Origin: Cyclospora cayetanensis
Lineage: Eukaryota; Apicomplexa; Conoidasida; Eucoccidiorida; Eimeriidae
Reading direction: 5' to 3'
NCBI RefSeq assembly: GCF_002999335.1
Contig: NW_020312381.1
Span: 124,001-188,000 of the forward strand
Length of the DNA: 64,000 nt
The position numbers were made by a program, and so were the translations under genes. Below the pieces are notes generated by a model. The model saw only the letters and a program-made list of their open reading frames with translations. It searched no databases and had not been told where the DNA came from. The first letter of the stretch is position 1; every line of letters begins with the position of its first letter. Below are positions 32,446 through 43,360 of this stretch, piece by piece.

Positions 32446-33869
32446 AAAGTGTTCACGCCTTATGCTATCGACACTCATTCATCGGCTTTTATCGCCAAAA
32501 TTCAGAATGGCAAAAGAATGAAACACTACTCCTTTGAGCGTGGCCTACAGAGGCTCGAACCAAGGCGGGGACTCTTGCTTGCACGTATGGACTTGGCTTT
32601 GCAGTGCTGCTTTGAGCGAAGCACGTGATCATCTTATTTTGAGGCCATGAGGGTATTCTCACTGCAGTGTTAAAGCACTGATGCCCCTTGTGGTTGCTTG
32701 GGATGTGCCCCGCTTTTGAGGAGCTTGCATCGTGATATCCAGCTTGTCATTAGCTTTAATGGTGCACTCCTGAATCCGCACTATTGCAAAAGGTTTCTGG
32801 CTGCTGACAACATTCGGATTGCACACAAAGAATTGTGTACAGAGAGTCTCAGGGGCAATGTTTCTACAGTTGTACTTGTGCATTTTGTGACTTTGAGCTC
32901 AGCTAACTTGCATGTGCCGGCCGTCTTTTTGTTTGCAGAAATTTTCATACGATGCGAAGGTAGCGCTGAACTAGTGTGCATTTGATATTCCTTACACATT
33001 TCACTCGTCTTTTTTTCTTCTAGCAGGAGGCCGACGAACGTCGACACTGCCACGATAGGAGCTAACGCGCCGTCACGGTCATGCTGGTTTGGTCCCTCGT
33101 TTGTTATTGGTTAATGTGTTTGCTCTGTTCCCATCGGTTTCACCTTGGCGGCTTAAAGACACTTTTGCTTTTTGCAATTTTTGCCCTGTTTTTCGTTTGT
33201 TCCTCTCTAGAAAGTGACGTTAGGCCGGGAACCCTTTCCCATTTCTTTATACTGTCGGCTTCCATGGACAGGTAGGGAACACGGGGGAGCGTGTTCATAG
33301 AGCGGGGCGAGGCGGGGGCCAGGAGGCGGCGGAAGGCGAAAGATGTCACTCGCAAAGCTGCACTAAACCACTTCCTACAACACTAGTTATATTAGCTGGG
33401 AATTTGAAACCATTGACCGATTGTTTTGTGTTTCCTATTTGAAATTTCCGCAAAATACCCTTTCCTCAACACAAAAAGGCGCAATGTTCCGTCTGTGCCC
33501 CAGGCACGCTGTGCAACTGGCCATCAATACTCTGGATGCAGAGTGGGTGAAGCAACGTGCACCCTGGCTCTCCATGTGAAAGGCGGGGTTTATTTAAGGA
33601 AAACACTCAATAGATTGTATTCAGTCCAGAGCTCGAATGTCTCCCCAAGTGGAGTGTTGGTGAACGAGTTCCCTACCAGCATGGGTTGCACTTTCAATTG
33701 CTATCGCGGCTACTGCACTGCACATAGACAGGCTTAATTAAACCTGCCGGAAATCCATGGAATTACTGGCTTCGCTGCACTGTCTTCGTGTGCACACGCT
33801 CCCTAGGGCGCTTTGGGATGAATGGTAAGCCACGCTGTTACAGAATAAATTCGGCTCATGACCTGAGGC
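32446..33869. other. Interval between retroelement fragments
   Basis: If the relics at 31.4 and 33.9 kb belong to one element, the integrase zinc finger and catalytic core should be here. I could not recognise them, so this part is either too decayed or replaced. Confidence 0.35.
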
Positions 33870-34060
33870 TCAGAGCCAGCAAGACTATTCAAGAAGATGC
33901 AAGGCATAGTATTCGGATCATCGGCCAACAAAGCAGCGTTTACGGAGAGGGCCACTCTCCTAGACAGCAAGCCGGGCAGATGGATTGGAAGGCTTCCATG
34001 GAAAGTGCTGAGGCCTGATGCACAACTCTCATTTTACTTGCAACCCAGTAAACAGGGTGT
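33870..34060 (+). pseudogene. Possible integrase C-terminal relic of a Ty3/gypsy element
   Basis: One frame reads ERATLLDSKPGRWIGRL, WKVLRPDAQLSFYLQPS. This recalls the integrase C-terminal segment of Ty3/gypsy elements (GD.VLL...., RWIGPF.VL......Y.L.LP). It sits 2.5 kb downstream of the RT relic in the same orientation, as expected for one element. The stretch is short and surrounded by stops. Confidence 0.5.
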
Positions 34061-34930
34061 AGCGACTCACTACAAAGTAATACGTTTACGTTGACACAGA
34101 GCATCGATCGAGGAATAATTACGGAGTGCATGACGAGACAGCTACTGTATCCCAACCCTCGTTGAGGAGCAGGCTTAGTAAGCAGCTGCAACTTCCCAGA
34201 ACCCGTGGGGCATATGTAACTCGTAAAAAAGAGGATTAAATAAGAATACAACGGGGATGTGTCTTTTGTGCATTCACCGAGTGTAGCAGTAGAGCTTTCT
34301 CCGCATTTGCGATTCAACTAAGGCCTTCGCTGCGCGGTGAGCCAGCCGATGCGGGAGCATTTCAGTGCCTTATCTGGGTCCCCTTCCGAGTTTGCAATTT
34401 CCTTTCCCTGTATTTGGGCAAATTTGCGCTGGATGACTAGAAATAACATATGTTGGGGATGAGGCGCGCAGTGCAGTTGTCGCTTTTCAGCGTGTGATTG
34501 GTAGCAGCCCTACGCCGGTGCCCTGCACCCTAAGGGACCCTCATAGTAACATGCGGCGGGAAGGGGACGAAGCTTGAAAGGCCTCACGCTACAAGAGATC
34601 TGGCATAGACACAACAGCGGTAAGAAGAGTTCTCTTTGATTGTGCATCACTCCCCGCAGACCAGCCCTGTTCTTGTGGTTCGGGAGTAAGTGAACCCCGG
34701 GTGCAGCTACACGGTGTCTTGCAACTAAACCGTTCTTTACTGTCCAGGACTTTTTATTTCGTATTCGGATCCCATTACGCCGTTTAGAGCCTGCATTAGC
34801 GAGAGGCCTCGTGTATTGTCTTCCGTCTCCATCTCTGCGCGCGCAGCGGCACCTTGCCTCGTGAGGTTGTAGATTCAAGAGGGCTCTGCGGCATCGACGT
34901 AATAAGGCCGCTGCACTGAGCCTTCTTTGC

Positions 34931-37159
34931 GTGCTTAGTAAACTTATACACTGGGTACTCTTGTTCTGGAGGCAAGAAGCCTTCCTCCCTGAAGGCGTGG
35001 CGAGGCCCTCCCCTGTGTGGCCCGTCAAGCAGCCGCCCTCCTGGAACCCACGTTGCTCCAATTTTATAGGGGGGTTCACTACTTCTTACCGCGCAGGATT
35101 GATGGCGTTCGTTGCCAGCTCAATGCTGCCTCGCGGGGAGGAGTTCGTGGGCTCCGAGCAGTGGCTGGGCTACGAATCCCTGTTTGCTTCCTTGGATGTG
35201 CTGCACTGTGCTCTCCTTTTAATAATCCTGCTGGGATTCTTGCTTGCGTCCTTCACTGAGGATGCTTCGAGTGATTCTCTGCGTGTATCCTGGATAGCAA
35301 CGCAGTTGCTGCCAGCACCGCGTTCCCAGCCGGAGTTGGGGTCACGAGGCCTTACCGATGGCCAGCAGATGTTGAACAAGCTGGCAGAACGGAAGGCTGC
35401 GCAGCGCCTCAAGATTGTAATGGCACCCGTTTTGGAGGCTGTCGAGGAGGGCCGTCTGCTAGAATTGGTTTCAGACAATATCCGCCGACTGAGAGACTCG
35501 GTGGCATTCTACGCCCGCGTGCTGTACGTGCGCCGCTTCGCAGAGGGCACACGCCATCTCTTTTACATGGCACAAAAAATCAAATTGGATCTTGAAGTGC
35601 GGCCAGGAGAGTCGGAGGTAGTGACATACGTGGAGGCAAAACGCGCCCTTCAAGACGACAATCGGTGGCCTTTCATGGTGGAGGTCTCTGATGTCAAAGA
35701 CGACAGGGTCACGTGCGCTGGCAACAAAAAGGCGTATCCCATGAGCTCGTACAGCTACTTGGACTTCATTCGGGAGCCACAGGTAATAAGCGATGATCAC
35801 GCTACACACTGCCCACTGCACCCCTTGCCAGCTGTGCTACTCTGAACGTATTTCATCGTCCAAGGATCTGTCTTGTGTGCTTTATGGAAGAGTTTTTGCA
35901 CAGTCGGCATGCGCAGAGCTTCCACGCAGGATCGCTTTGGCTACACTGCGAGCGATTTGTCGTGCGTCCCTGAAAGCACCGCTATCCTACCGCGCATGGC
36001 GTTGTGCATGCGCTACGCTGTCTCTGAGCAGGTCCAAGAAGCGGCCATAGCAGCGGCTCGGGAATGGTCTACGGGCTCGCACGGAGCACGTATGCTGGGA
36101 GGCAACTCAACAATATTAAGAGACCTTGAGCGCACAGTGGCCAAGTATTATGGGCGTGATGACGCACTGCTCTGCGCCACAGGGTTCTTGGCGACAATGA
36201 GTGCCGTCGCTGCTGTCTGCAAGAAGGGGGACTTGGTGATTGCTGACCATAGGGCCCACGCGTCTCTTCGGACTGGCATCAGCATCAGCGGTGCGCGGAG
36301 CCTCTTCTTCAAGCACAACAACTACGTGCATTTGAAGCAGCTGCTACAGAGAGAGAGAGGCAAAGCCCGGAACTGCTGGATCGTCGTTGAAAGTGTGTAC
36401 TCCATGGAGGGAGATATCGCAGATCTGCCAGTGCTTCGTTCTCTTGCGGATTCTTACAACGCCCGGATCATTTGTGACGAGGCGCACGGCCTAGGAGTCC
36501 TCGGGAAGACTGGGAGAGGGCTGGAAGAGTATTACAATATGCCCGGGTCTTGTGATTTGCTGTGCGGTACTTTTTCCAAATCTATTGCCGGTGTGGGCGG
36601 ATTTATCACCTGCAAACGGCCATTAATTGATTTCATGGACTTTCATGCTCCGGGGTCCGTTTTTTCTGCCTCTTTGACGGCCTACTCTGCTGGGGGCGCC
36701 ATGAAGGCCTTTGAGCTTATGACGGGCGAGCAGCAGTGGCGCATACAAAAGGCGCAGGATAATGCGCGGTATTTGCGGCGGCTCATCGAGACGGGCGACG
36801 ATCGATGGCCAGCAGATTATCCGGAAGAGCTGAAATATGAAGTGGAGGGCATGGATTGCACGACGGTCATTCCTGTGGTCTTCCCGAATAGCCCTCAGCG
36901 CATGTTCAGGATCACCATGCTTTTGCTGGATAAGGGCTTCTACTGCGCTGCCGCAGCCTTTCCTGCTTGCCCCCTCCTCAGGCCCAGAATTAGAGTGACT
37001 GCTACTGCTGGCTACACTAAGGAGCTGATGCACGCATTTGTTAAGGCCTTGGTAGAAACGACCATCGAAATTGGGCCTGACGGTGAAAAGGAAAAGGAGA
37101 GAGTGCAGACCTCAGCTGCGGCTGCAGCGCCAGCGAATGCAGGCAGCCTTCAAGGCTGA
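34931..37159 (+). CDS. SPT: Serine palmitoyltransferase-like, PLP-dependent alpha-oxoamine synthase
   Basis: Condenses serine with an acyl-CoA, first step of sphingolipid synthesis, in the ER. Two exons: 34931-35782 and 36032-37159, phase 0, 659 aa. The N-terminal third holds a membrane segment (LHCALLLIILLGFLLASF) and a poorly conserved domain up to KAYPMSSYSYLDF. The catalytic domain follows: EWSTGSHGARMLGGN, HRAHASLRTG (His stacking on PLP), SVYSMEGDIADLP, ICDEAHGLGVLGKTGRG (DEAHG), CGTFSKSIAGVGGF (Schiff-base Lys in TFSKS), and RIRVTATAGYTKE at the end. Toxoplasma has bacterial-type SPTs with this architecture, which supports the call; ALA synthase and KBL are relatives but lack the anchor. 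The true start may be the ATG at 35102, because a 3' splice-like site (GCGCAG) precedes it. It is the only intact gene in the retroelement region. Confidence 0.85.
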
Positions 37160-37924
37160 CGCATGAACGCGTGGATGAAATATCGGAAGTAGCCCGCATA
37201 TCCTTACCTATCTCCGCTGCGAAGGTTAAAAATTCGCTTCGCTCTATAGCTCACTTCTACGGAAACAGGAAAGCCTACCTGCATGTTGCGTGCGTGATGT
37301 CATTGTGCCGTTTGAAACGGTATCATTTCTGTTGTGGCAACTGTAAGCACCAGTTGGTGTGCGTACAGAGTAAAGAGCCGAACTGCGGCGTAGTAGACTT
37401 CTTGGCTTCTGGTGATTAGATTGCATATAAGGTATTGTTGTGGCATGCTGAAGTCGATCAGACACTGTATGCGGGCCACCTCTTCTTTCTGCTTCCACGA
37501 ATAAAATGGGGCGCGTCGCAATGCTGAGGGGAGCTCATATGACACCCTGAGGCTGTATGGGGATGCAGCCGTTCGCTGCAGCGCTCTGCAATGTAAGATG
37601 CAGTGCAATGCAAGGCGGAAGGATGGATTGGAGGAGGCAGGTGGGACAGTGGAATTTGGACGCTCCAGCGTAGATTCATGAGGGCATGGTCCTTTGCTAC
37701 CGTTCCCAGTGGGCTCTGTCGATGATTCAGTCTTCTTCGAGCCGTCTTTTGGCAAAGACCAGGCCAGCATGCGTTTTGTTCGTGAAGCCACGTTTCGTGT
37801 TTGCTTTTTCTTTGTTGGTAATTTACGGAGGGCAGCAGTGAAGCCGGCTAAGCTCCACTTCTGCATTTTCTATGAATTAGACATTTAAAAAACTTCAAGA
37901 ACTTAAATAGATTTGGGAATTAGG
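37160..37924. other. 3' flank of SPT, no gene seen
   Basis: Open stretches on both strands (for example 37866-37300 minus) have no family likeness and no splice continuity. It probably holds the SPT 3' UTR. Confidence 0.45.
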
Positions 37925-38085
37925 TAGGCTGTTAGTATACGCTGTTGGTTGTGGAGTAGAGTTGGCTAAGTGTGGTAGTATCAAGATTGGGAACACCTGT
38001 GCTAGATGCTGTGTGTGTTTAGTCGTGAATTCTTGGGTTGCTTGAAGGCTGTACCAGCGCACACTCTAACTTTCCCTTCGTGCAG
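37925..38085 (+). repeat. Dispersed repeat, copy A
   Basis: Contains GTATACGCTGTTGGTTG, GGAGTAGAGTTGGC, GCTAGATGCTGTGTG, then a TGCTTGAAGG...CGCACACTCTAAC end. It shares order and sequence with the next 170 bp (copy B) and with 40268-40440 (copy C). Confidence 0.6.
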
Positions 38086-38159
38086 CGGGATGCGCTGCCC
38101 TGAGCACTTTTGCTACACTAGATATTGTTAATCGAGAATATGTACGACTTAAATTGTGA

Positions 38160-38330
38160 AGTCAAGCTGTTTGTACACGAAGTTGGTTGCAGGGTAAAGC
38201 CAGCTGCATAAAAGCGTCACCGATTGTGAGCGTATGCCTTAGATGCTGTGCGTAGCTAGCAGAGAATGCTAGGAGTGCTTGTAGGGTACTGTGACCCGCA
38301 CCCTGGCTGGTCTATATCCCTAGCCGAACT
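38160..38330 (+). repeat. Dispersed repeat, copy B
   Basis: Contains GTACACGAAGTTGGTTGCAG, GGTAAAGCCAGCTGCATAA, CTTAGATGCTGTGCGTAGC, GAGAATGCTAGGAGTGCTTG and a CGCACCCTGGCTGG end. It is adjacent to copy A and ends just before the second polymerase relic at 38.34 kb. Confidence 0.6.
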
Positions 38331-38339
38331 TTTCTTGGG

Positions 38340-38535
38340 GCATTGAGCCAGATCCGTCAACAGTTCAAGCAATTCGGGCATGACCTTCACCTTCGCGCAC
38401 CCACAAGGACATTCAGAAGTTTTCTGGCCTTCTATACTATTACCACATTTATATTCGTAGGCTTGCTCGGATTGATGCTGTTTTCACTGACCTACGAAAG
38501 AAAGCCCAGTCTGTGGCCGGTGGAGGAGGCAGGTG
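38340..38535 (+). pseudogene. Second Ty3/gypsy relic, RT connection segment
   Basis: About 190 bp that align base by base with 31868-32055 (GAGCCAGATCCG, AAGCAATC/TCGGGCATGACC, TTCACCTTCGCGCACCC, ACTGACCTAC.AA..AAGCC). In the best frames it reads APTRTFRSFLAF, then IRRLARIDAVFTDLRKKAQS, the classic connection-region pattern RSFLGL..YYRRFI..FA.IA.PLTDL. The upstream RT is absent, so this copy is truncated. Confidence 0.75.
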
Positions 38536-39504
38536 CCTGCCAGTTGAACTGCCAGAGTTCAAGAATAAAGGCAGCATATACGCCGTTGGGTGCGGAGGAA
38601 GCATATACGCCATTATTCACCGAGGCAGCGAATTCGCACATTTAAAGTTTTGTTTAAGCTTTGTCCCGGCTCATAAATTCGCTCAATTATTCCAAACCCT
38701 TATGTATCGAGCTCTGCGAAATCCCTGAGTATGATTACGGAGGGGGATTCGAAGCCTCTTAGATGTTTTCTGTGAGCTTTTATGTGCCACCTACACACTG
38801 AGCATATTAAGGTCATTGCGAACCATCTGGAGGCACGTAGGCGCATGGAACGCACCCGCCGCGCCCTTCTACGGTATCTGCAGCTCTGTGGTCAGATTAG
38901 TCCATTTGATTGACTTGATTTTCTTCGTTGTGCTCAGTGGGCTAACAACACAACCGTACACTCACCTATACGTTGCTCTCCTGCATCCCTGGGATCTGCT
39001 GAGGAGCCCCTCTCCGAATTATGCCTAGAGCTGGTCGCATGGGGTCAGTAACCACCCTTAGCCGCGAAAGGGTCTAGAGAAGTGCTGAATAGTGCGCGCA
39101 AATGTGTATGCACACCCCTGGACAAGCACGGAATTTTGATAAGCGGTGGCCGGCTGTGTATTACGAGCGAGGGGCCTTGGTCCTGGTAGATCGGCAGGCT
39201 TTAGCAGGTGCACCCAAAAACGATCCAAATAAAGGAGCTTGTGGCCAAGTGGCTAGCACTTTTTGGGACATTCACGCGAGTCTACTCCCACTGCATCGAC
39301 TTTCTTCAATGTGTTGGGTGTCATTCTAGTGTGCTTATGAACTTTCACGGGTACCCGAATTATTCGCGGCCTCTGCCTAGGAGGCAGGGCATCTGCGAGA
39401 AGCCGGAGGATTTATAGGGAGCCGTAGAAGTGCTGGCGTTTGGGAGAATACAGCGGAAAGGAGAGAGTTGATGAAAGCTTCTACTAAAATTGGTTGAGGA
39501 ACTA

Positions 39505-39625
39505 CAACCTTAGGGTTTGTCACTGGAGCGGCTGTGGGCCACGTTGCCTGCGACAGGATTTGCGCGTTGTTTGTTCACAATACTAGCTGCAAAAAATGGC
39601 ACTATGCACGTTCCCATTGTAACTT
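39505..39625 (+). pseudogene. Possible integrase zinc-binding (HHCC) relic
   Basis: One frame reads AVGHVACDRICALFVHN, KKWHYARSHC. This is reminiscent of the integrase H-H-C-C segment (GH.g.dkT..l....f.w..m......V..C). It is 1.1 kb downstream of the connection relic in the same orientation. The match is short, so this is tentative. Confidence 0.4.
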
Positions 39626-40267
39626 TCCTTCCCTAGCGCATGTGGTATCTCTCAAGTATACACTCTCCTACATAGGAATCGTTAAGAAAGTTTTTGATTT
39701 GTATCCGTAAGGGGTTTTCTACACTCAGAGCAATGCCCAAGCATTCTCAGTAATCTCGTCCGTACATTCTTACGGATGCTTTTTAGAACTTGGAAATCGA
39801 CAATCCGCGTTCGCTGGCTATATTGTATATTGGCATGCAGAATTGGATTTACGAGGAGCGTAAGCACTGCTGGACTGGTGTGCCTCTGGATTTCGTCTCC
39901 ACGTCGAAGCGCTTTTGTTGTCCTGTAGAAGCTAACAGATTTGGCCTCTGACGGCAGCGGGGCATCCCGCCGCTGCTGTCGTGCTGGTTTCGCCTTCCGC
40001 TCATTCTTCCCTGAATGCACAACTTTGTACTGTTTTTCTTTCCACAGGCCGAAGACCATCGTGCCTTTCCAATGTTCACTGTTCCCTCATTTCTGCCTCC
40101 TGGGGAGTGGCGACACCTGGCATGTGCCGAGTTGGGCTCAAGGAATACCAATGGAACACGTGGGAGTGTTTTAATAATGAGGGAAGTTTGCAGCGGGCTA
40201 TGCTACGCTTGGGTAGTTTCTCTTGCAGTAGTTATACTTCGCTGAGTATCGGCGAGCAACCAGTTAT

Positions 40268-40440
40268 ATCATCTGTTCGTGTGTACCATTAGTTGCAGGG
40301 TAGAGATAGCGCAACAGCATAAGAACCAATGCTGTAGGCCTGTACGCTAGATGCTATGTGCAAATAATTGTGAGTGCTCAAAGCACATAGTGGACAGATC
40401 GACACGCACTCTAGCTGTCCTTTACACATGCCTGTCCCCT
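40268..40440 (+). repeat. Dispersed repeat, copy C
   Basis: Contains GTGTGTACCATTAGTTGCAG, GGTAGAGATAGC, ACAGCATAAGAACC, GTACGCTAGATGCTATGTGC, ATTGTGAGTGCTC and a CGCACTCTAGCTGTCC end, in the same order as copies A and B. It lies on the far side of the second retroelement relic. Confidence 0.6.
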
Positions 40441-41849
40441 GAGGCATGAAAATATAGGAGAAAGCTGTTTTAGGGAGGCACCAATGTACCTATACTGAGC
40501 TCATTGGGTTTGGGGCTGACTGCCCACCCAATGAGCCCCTCAAAGGAGCGTTAGAGAAGAGAGTACATAGCGAATATGTCATGAGTAGGGTGTTTGAATG
40601 AACTACTGAATTTTGGGATTCCTTCACAGCAGCCTTTGCGTGCTCGCAGGTTTTGGGCGTAACTCATGGTTTTCGCCGTTTCGTGGATCCTCACAGCAGA
40701 CCTCTTTTTGATAGGGTGAGCAGCGCAGCTGCTGCACTTACAGGTCAGCCCTATTCGGTGTTTCCACAGTCGCTGTGGCAATGCGACTTTCCTGGTCTTT
40801 CTCTCTGATGGACGATACCTGCAGCAGGTGGCCAGCAAGTAGATCGGAGAGCAAACCACCAAAAGGTGAAAAGATATAATGACAGAATAAACATTGGTTT
40901 ACATGTATTTGAGGCATGAGCTTGCGCAGACAGATACAACACCAGAAGCGTTCCTTTCCCTGCGTCTGCTGGTCATCCAACGCATGAGCTGTATGTAGCG
41001 TAAATCCTGGGCACGATTATTCCTGCCCAGAGCAGCGAATGGCACATCAACCTACTACAGTCCAGCAATATGAGAATCCTTTCTAATCCTACTTCTGTGT
41101 GCACAAAGCTGAGAAGCAGAATGTAGGTCCTTTGCCCCAAGATATTGTCATTTTTATGTAGAGGGGAAACAGCAAGAATGACTCTTAGATGGGAGCCACA
41201 GGTGGTCCATCCAAATTATCCATTGCGACCGACTTGGTTGGGTAACGCTCAGCAGCCACTAAAAACGGGTTTCCTGCAGGCGTGTTGCAATACTATGCTA
41301 TGTATTTGCTACTCTACAAACAGGATTAGATTATAATATGTTAACGCAACCGAGTTCGCACAGGCGAGCTATGCGTCTGCATAAATGAATTCGTGCAAAA
41401 GGACTGGTACGCCTCCATCTAAGGTATTTGCGACTTATTTAGGTACGGCGATTGAAAAAGATGTTCTAAAGAGGTTCAAAATGCAGAAACGAAACACTGT
41501 AATGCGGTAACGACTTCCATCCCTTTCCCTGGACATTTGCTTTATGCCGTCCGCTTTTTGATTTTGTCTCTTTCGGAAATATACTCCCCTAAGGTAGCAG
41601 TAGAGCTGCTATTGTATATTCCCGCTGGTGGCCTGAATGTCCACACGCCGCAACGCAGCAGCACTTATGGTCTTGCAAAGAAAACTGCATACTGCAAGCA
41701 TTGCGAAGACCTGATTCTGTCCACAGAGGTACAGTCACTTACATTCGTGTACATGGACCAGCCAACATAGGTTTCTGTTTCTCCCTATCTGTGTATTAAG
41801 CTATATGCTACCCTAGGAATGCCGTGCTCATTTCTCTTGCCTCTGTTCC
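40441..41849. other. Gene-poor right edge of the retroelement region
   Basis: No supported gene; the longest frames are about 100 codons on the minus strand near 40.6-41.0 kb and carry no recognisable motif. It precedes the 3' end of the next minus-strand gene. Confidence 0.5.
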
Positions 41850-43360
41850 CTATGCTGCTTTTCTTTCCTTCAGTCTATATCCATCCTCCCGTCCTCCCCC
41901 TATCTTAAAACTTCTTACGCTTAGCATCTTTGCTGCAGCATTGATATCTGCTTGGTCCACGCCGTTCATGAAGGCCCTCTGAAGCCCGCCACCTGCCCCC
42001 TTGAAAGCGCCCTTTTCCTTTAGTGCAAAGTAACGAGGCAGTGACTCGTGCAGCAACGTCCCAGTCAAAACACCCCATTCAACCAAGTACCTTAGGCCAG
42101 ACACACACACACACACGCACATGTTAGCAGTAAAAGCGTTTAAAACCGTCGTGGATATGCCAACTCTGATTTGTCTCAAAAGTAAGAAGCTTGACTTTCA
42201 GGGAAAGCGGGGGGAAGACAAGAAACTACAAAAGACAAGCCGCACATCACAGGAGCAGCAAACCAGGGCCAAACAAGGGGCGCGAAAACCAGGAAAATCG
42301 GGGAAAAAACGCGCAGCAGCCCACCTCAGTGCCACGAGGCTATTTCTGTTTTCCTCAAAGAGGCTCTCATAAAACCCTCTCGTTCCATCTCCCTGAAAGA
42401 TCAGAAGCGAAAGAAAGACACAAAACATGTGGCTTCCTCCTCCTGGGGGTGACTGTATGGACCAAGCAGTCATGTCATCGCTCAGGAAACTAAAGCACAG
42501 TCACTACTACACAGCTGGAGCATGCACACCTACAACCTGCCTCTGGCCAGAAGCCGTGTGTCTGGCTGAGACGACAGAAACGAGTAAATCAGTAAATCAG
42601 AGGGATAAGGCAGTACATGCGATGCAGCACGAACGAGGTGGAACACGAAAGAAAGAGCCCAATTAATGACTCTTGAGCTCGCCTTACATTTGGTGGAGTG
42701 ATGAATTTTTGGCCCTGCTTGAAATATTTCCTCGCATCGTTGGGCAGCAGATTTTCCTCCTCCTCTGCTGTGCCCTCCCCTCTGGCTGTCTTCTTTGGGG
42801 TTCTGGGGGCAGCCTTGGCCTTGGGAGACGCCTTTGGCTTTGCTTGCTGCCGCTTTCTCGCGGAGTCAGGGGCCTTCTCTTTCTGCGCATGCAGGGAGGG
42901 AAAAGATAATGCTACTGAATATGTGATGCACGAGAAGGAAGATGACTAACGCAGACAGGAGAGGTGAGTGCAACGTTGGTATGTTCATCGAAGACGATAA
43001 AGGCACTGGCGGAGAAGACATGAGAAAGACAAGTATGGGCATAAAACGAGAAAATGGATGGAAATGGTGGATGAGCAAGGCACACGGAAACGCTAACACC
43101 GCACCGGACAGTAACAGCAGGTCTTACGTCTGATGAGCCCTGGATTCAGGCAACGCTCATAGCAAATAAACCTCGAGTGCAATAAAGCCAAGGGAATAAG
43201 CACGACACATTAACACATGTACTCTAAGCCCGCGCTTTTCTTGGGGCTCCTGGGAGCTTCATTGGCAAATTCTTACCACAGCAGTTGTCTTTTTGGTCTG
43301 AGTCTTCTTCTTAGCAACTCTTTGTTTCAAAGGAACATCATCGTCGCTTGAGTCAGACAT
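41850..43360 (-). CDS. Small basic protein with GDGTR-FYESLFEENRNS-VEWGVL motif
   Basis: Four exons in phase, 195 aa: 43360-43277, 42882-42688, 42392-42325, 42090-41850. It begins MSDSSDDDVPLKQRVAKKK, an acidic Ser cluster followed by Lys-rich, Ala/Pro-rich sequence (about residues 10-65), which suggests a nuclear, nucleic-acid-associated protein. The conserved part is ARKYFKQGQKFITPP, GDGTRGFYESLFEENRNS, LVALR then YLVEWGVLTGTLL, and ALKEKGAFKGAGGG. I recall similar short FYESLxEENPNS..A..y.VE.G segments in other eukaryotic small unknown proteins, but no function. The TPPxGD stretch superficially recalls topoisomerase I, which it is not. Exon joins are well supported by phase and by continuity of the conserved block. 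Confidence 0.75.

Noticed and set aside
32545..32640. tRNA gene on the minus strand
   Set aside because: A B-box-like GGTTCGAGCC is present, but no A box or cloverleaf arms can be formed around it. I found no other tRNA, rRNA or CRISPR-like structure in the window.
42688..42882. DNA topoisomerase I fragment
   Set aside because: The KYFKQGQKF.TPP stretch was suggestive, but the next exons (FYESLFEENRNS, VEWGVL) do not match topoisomerase I, and the whole protein is only 195 aa.
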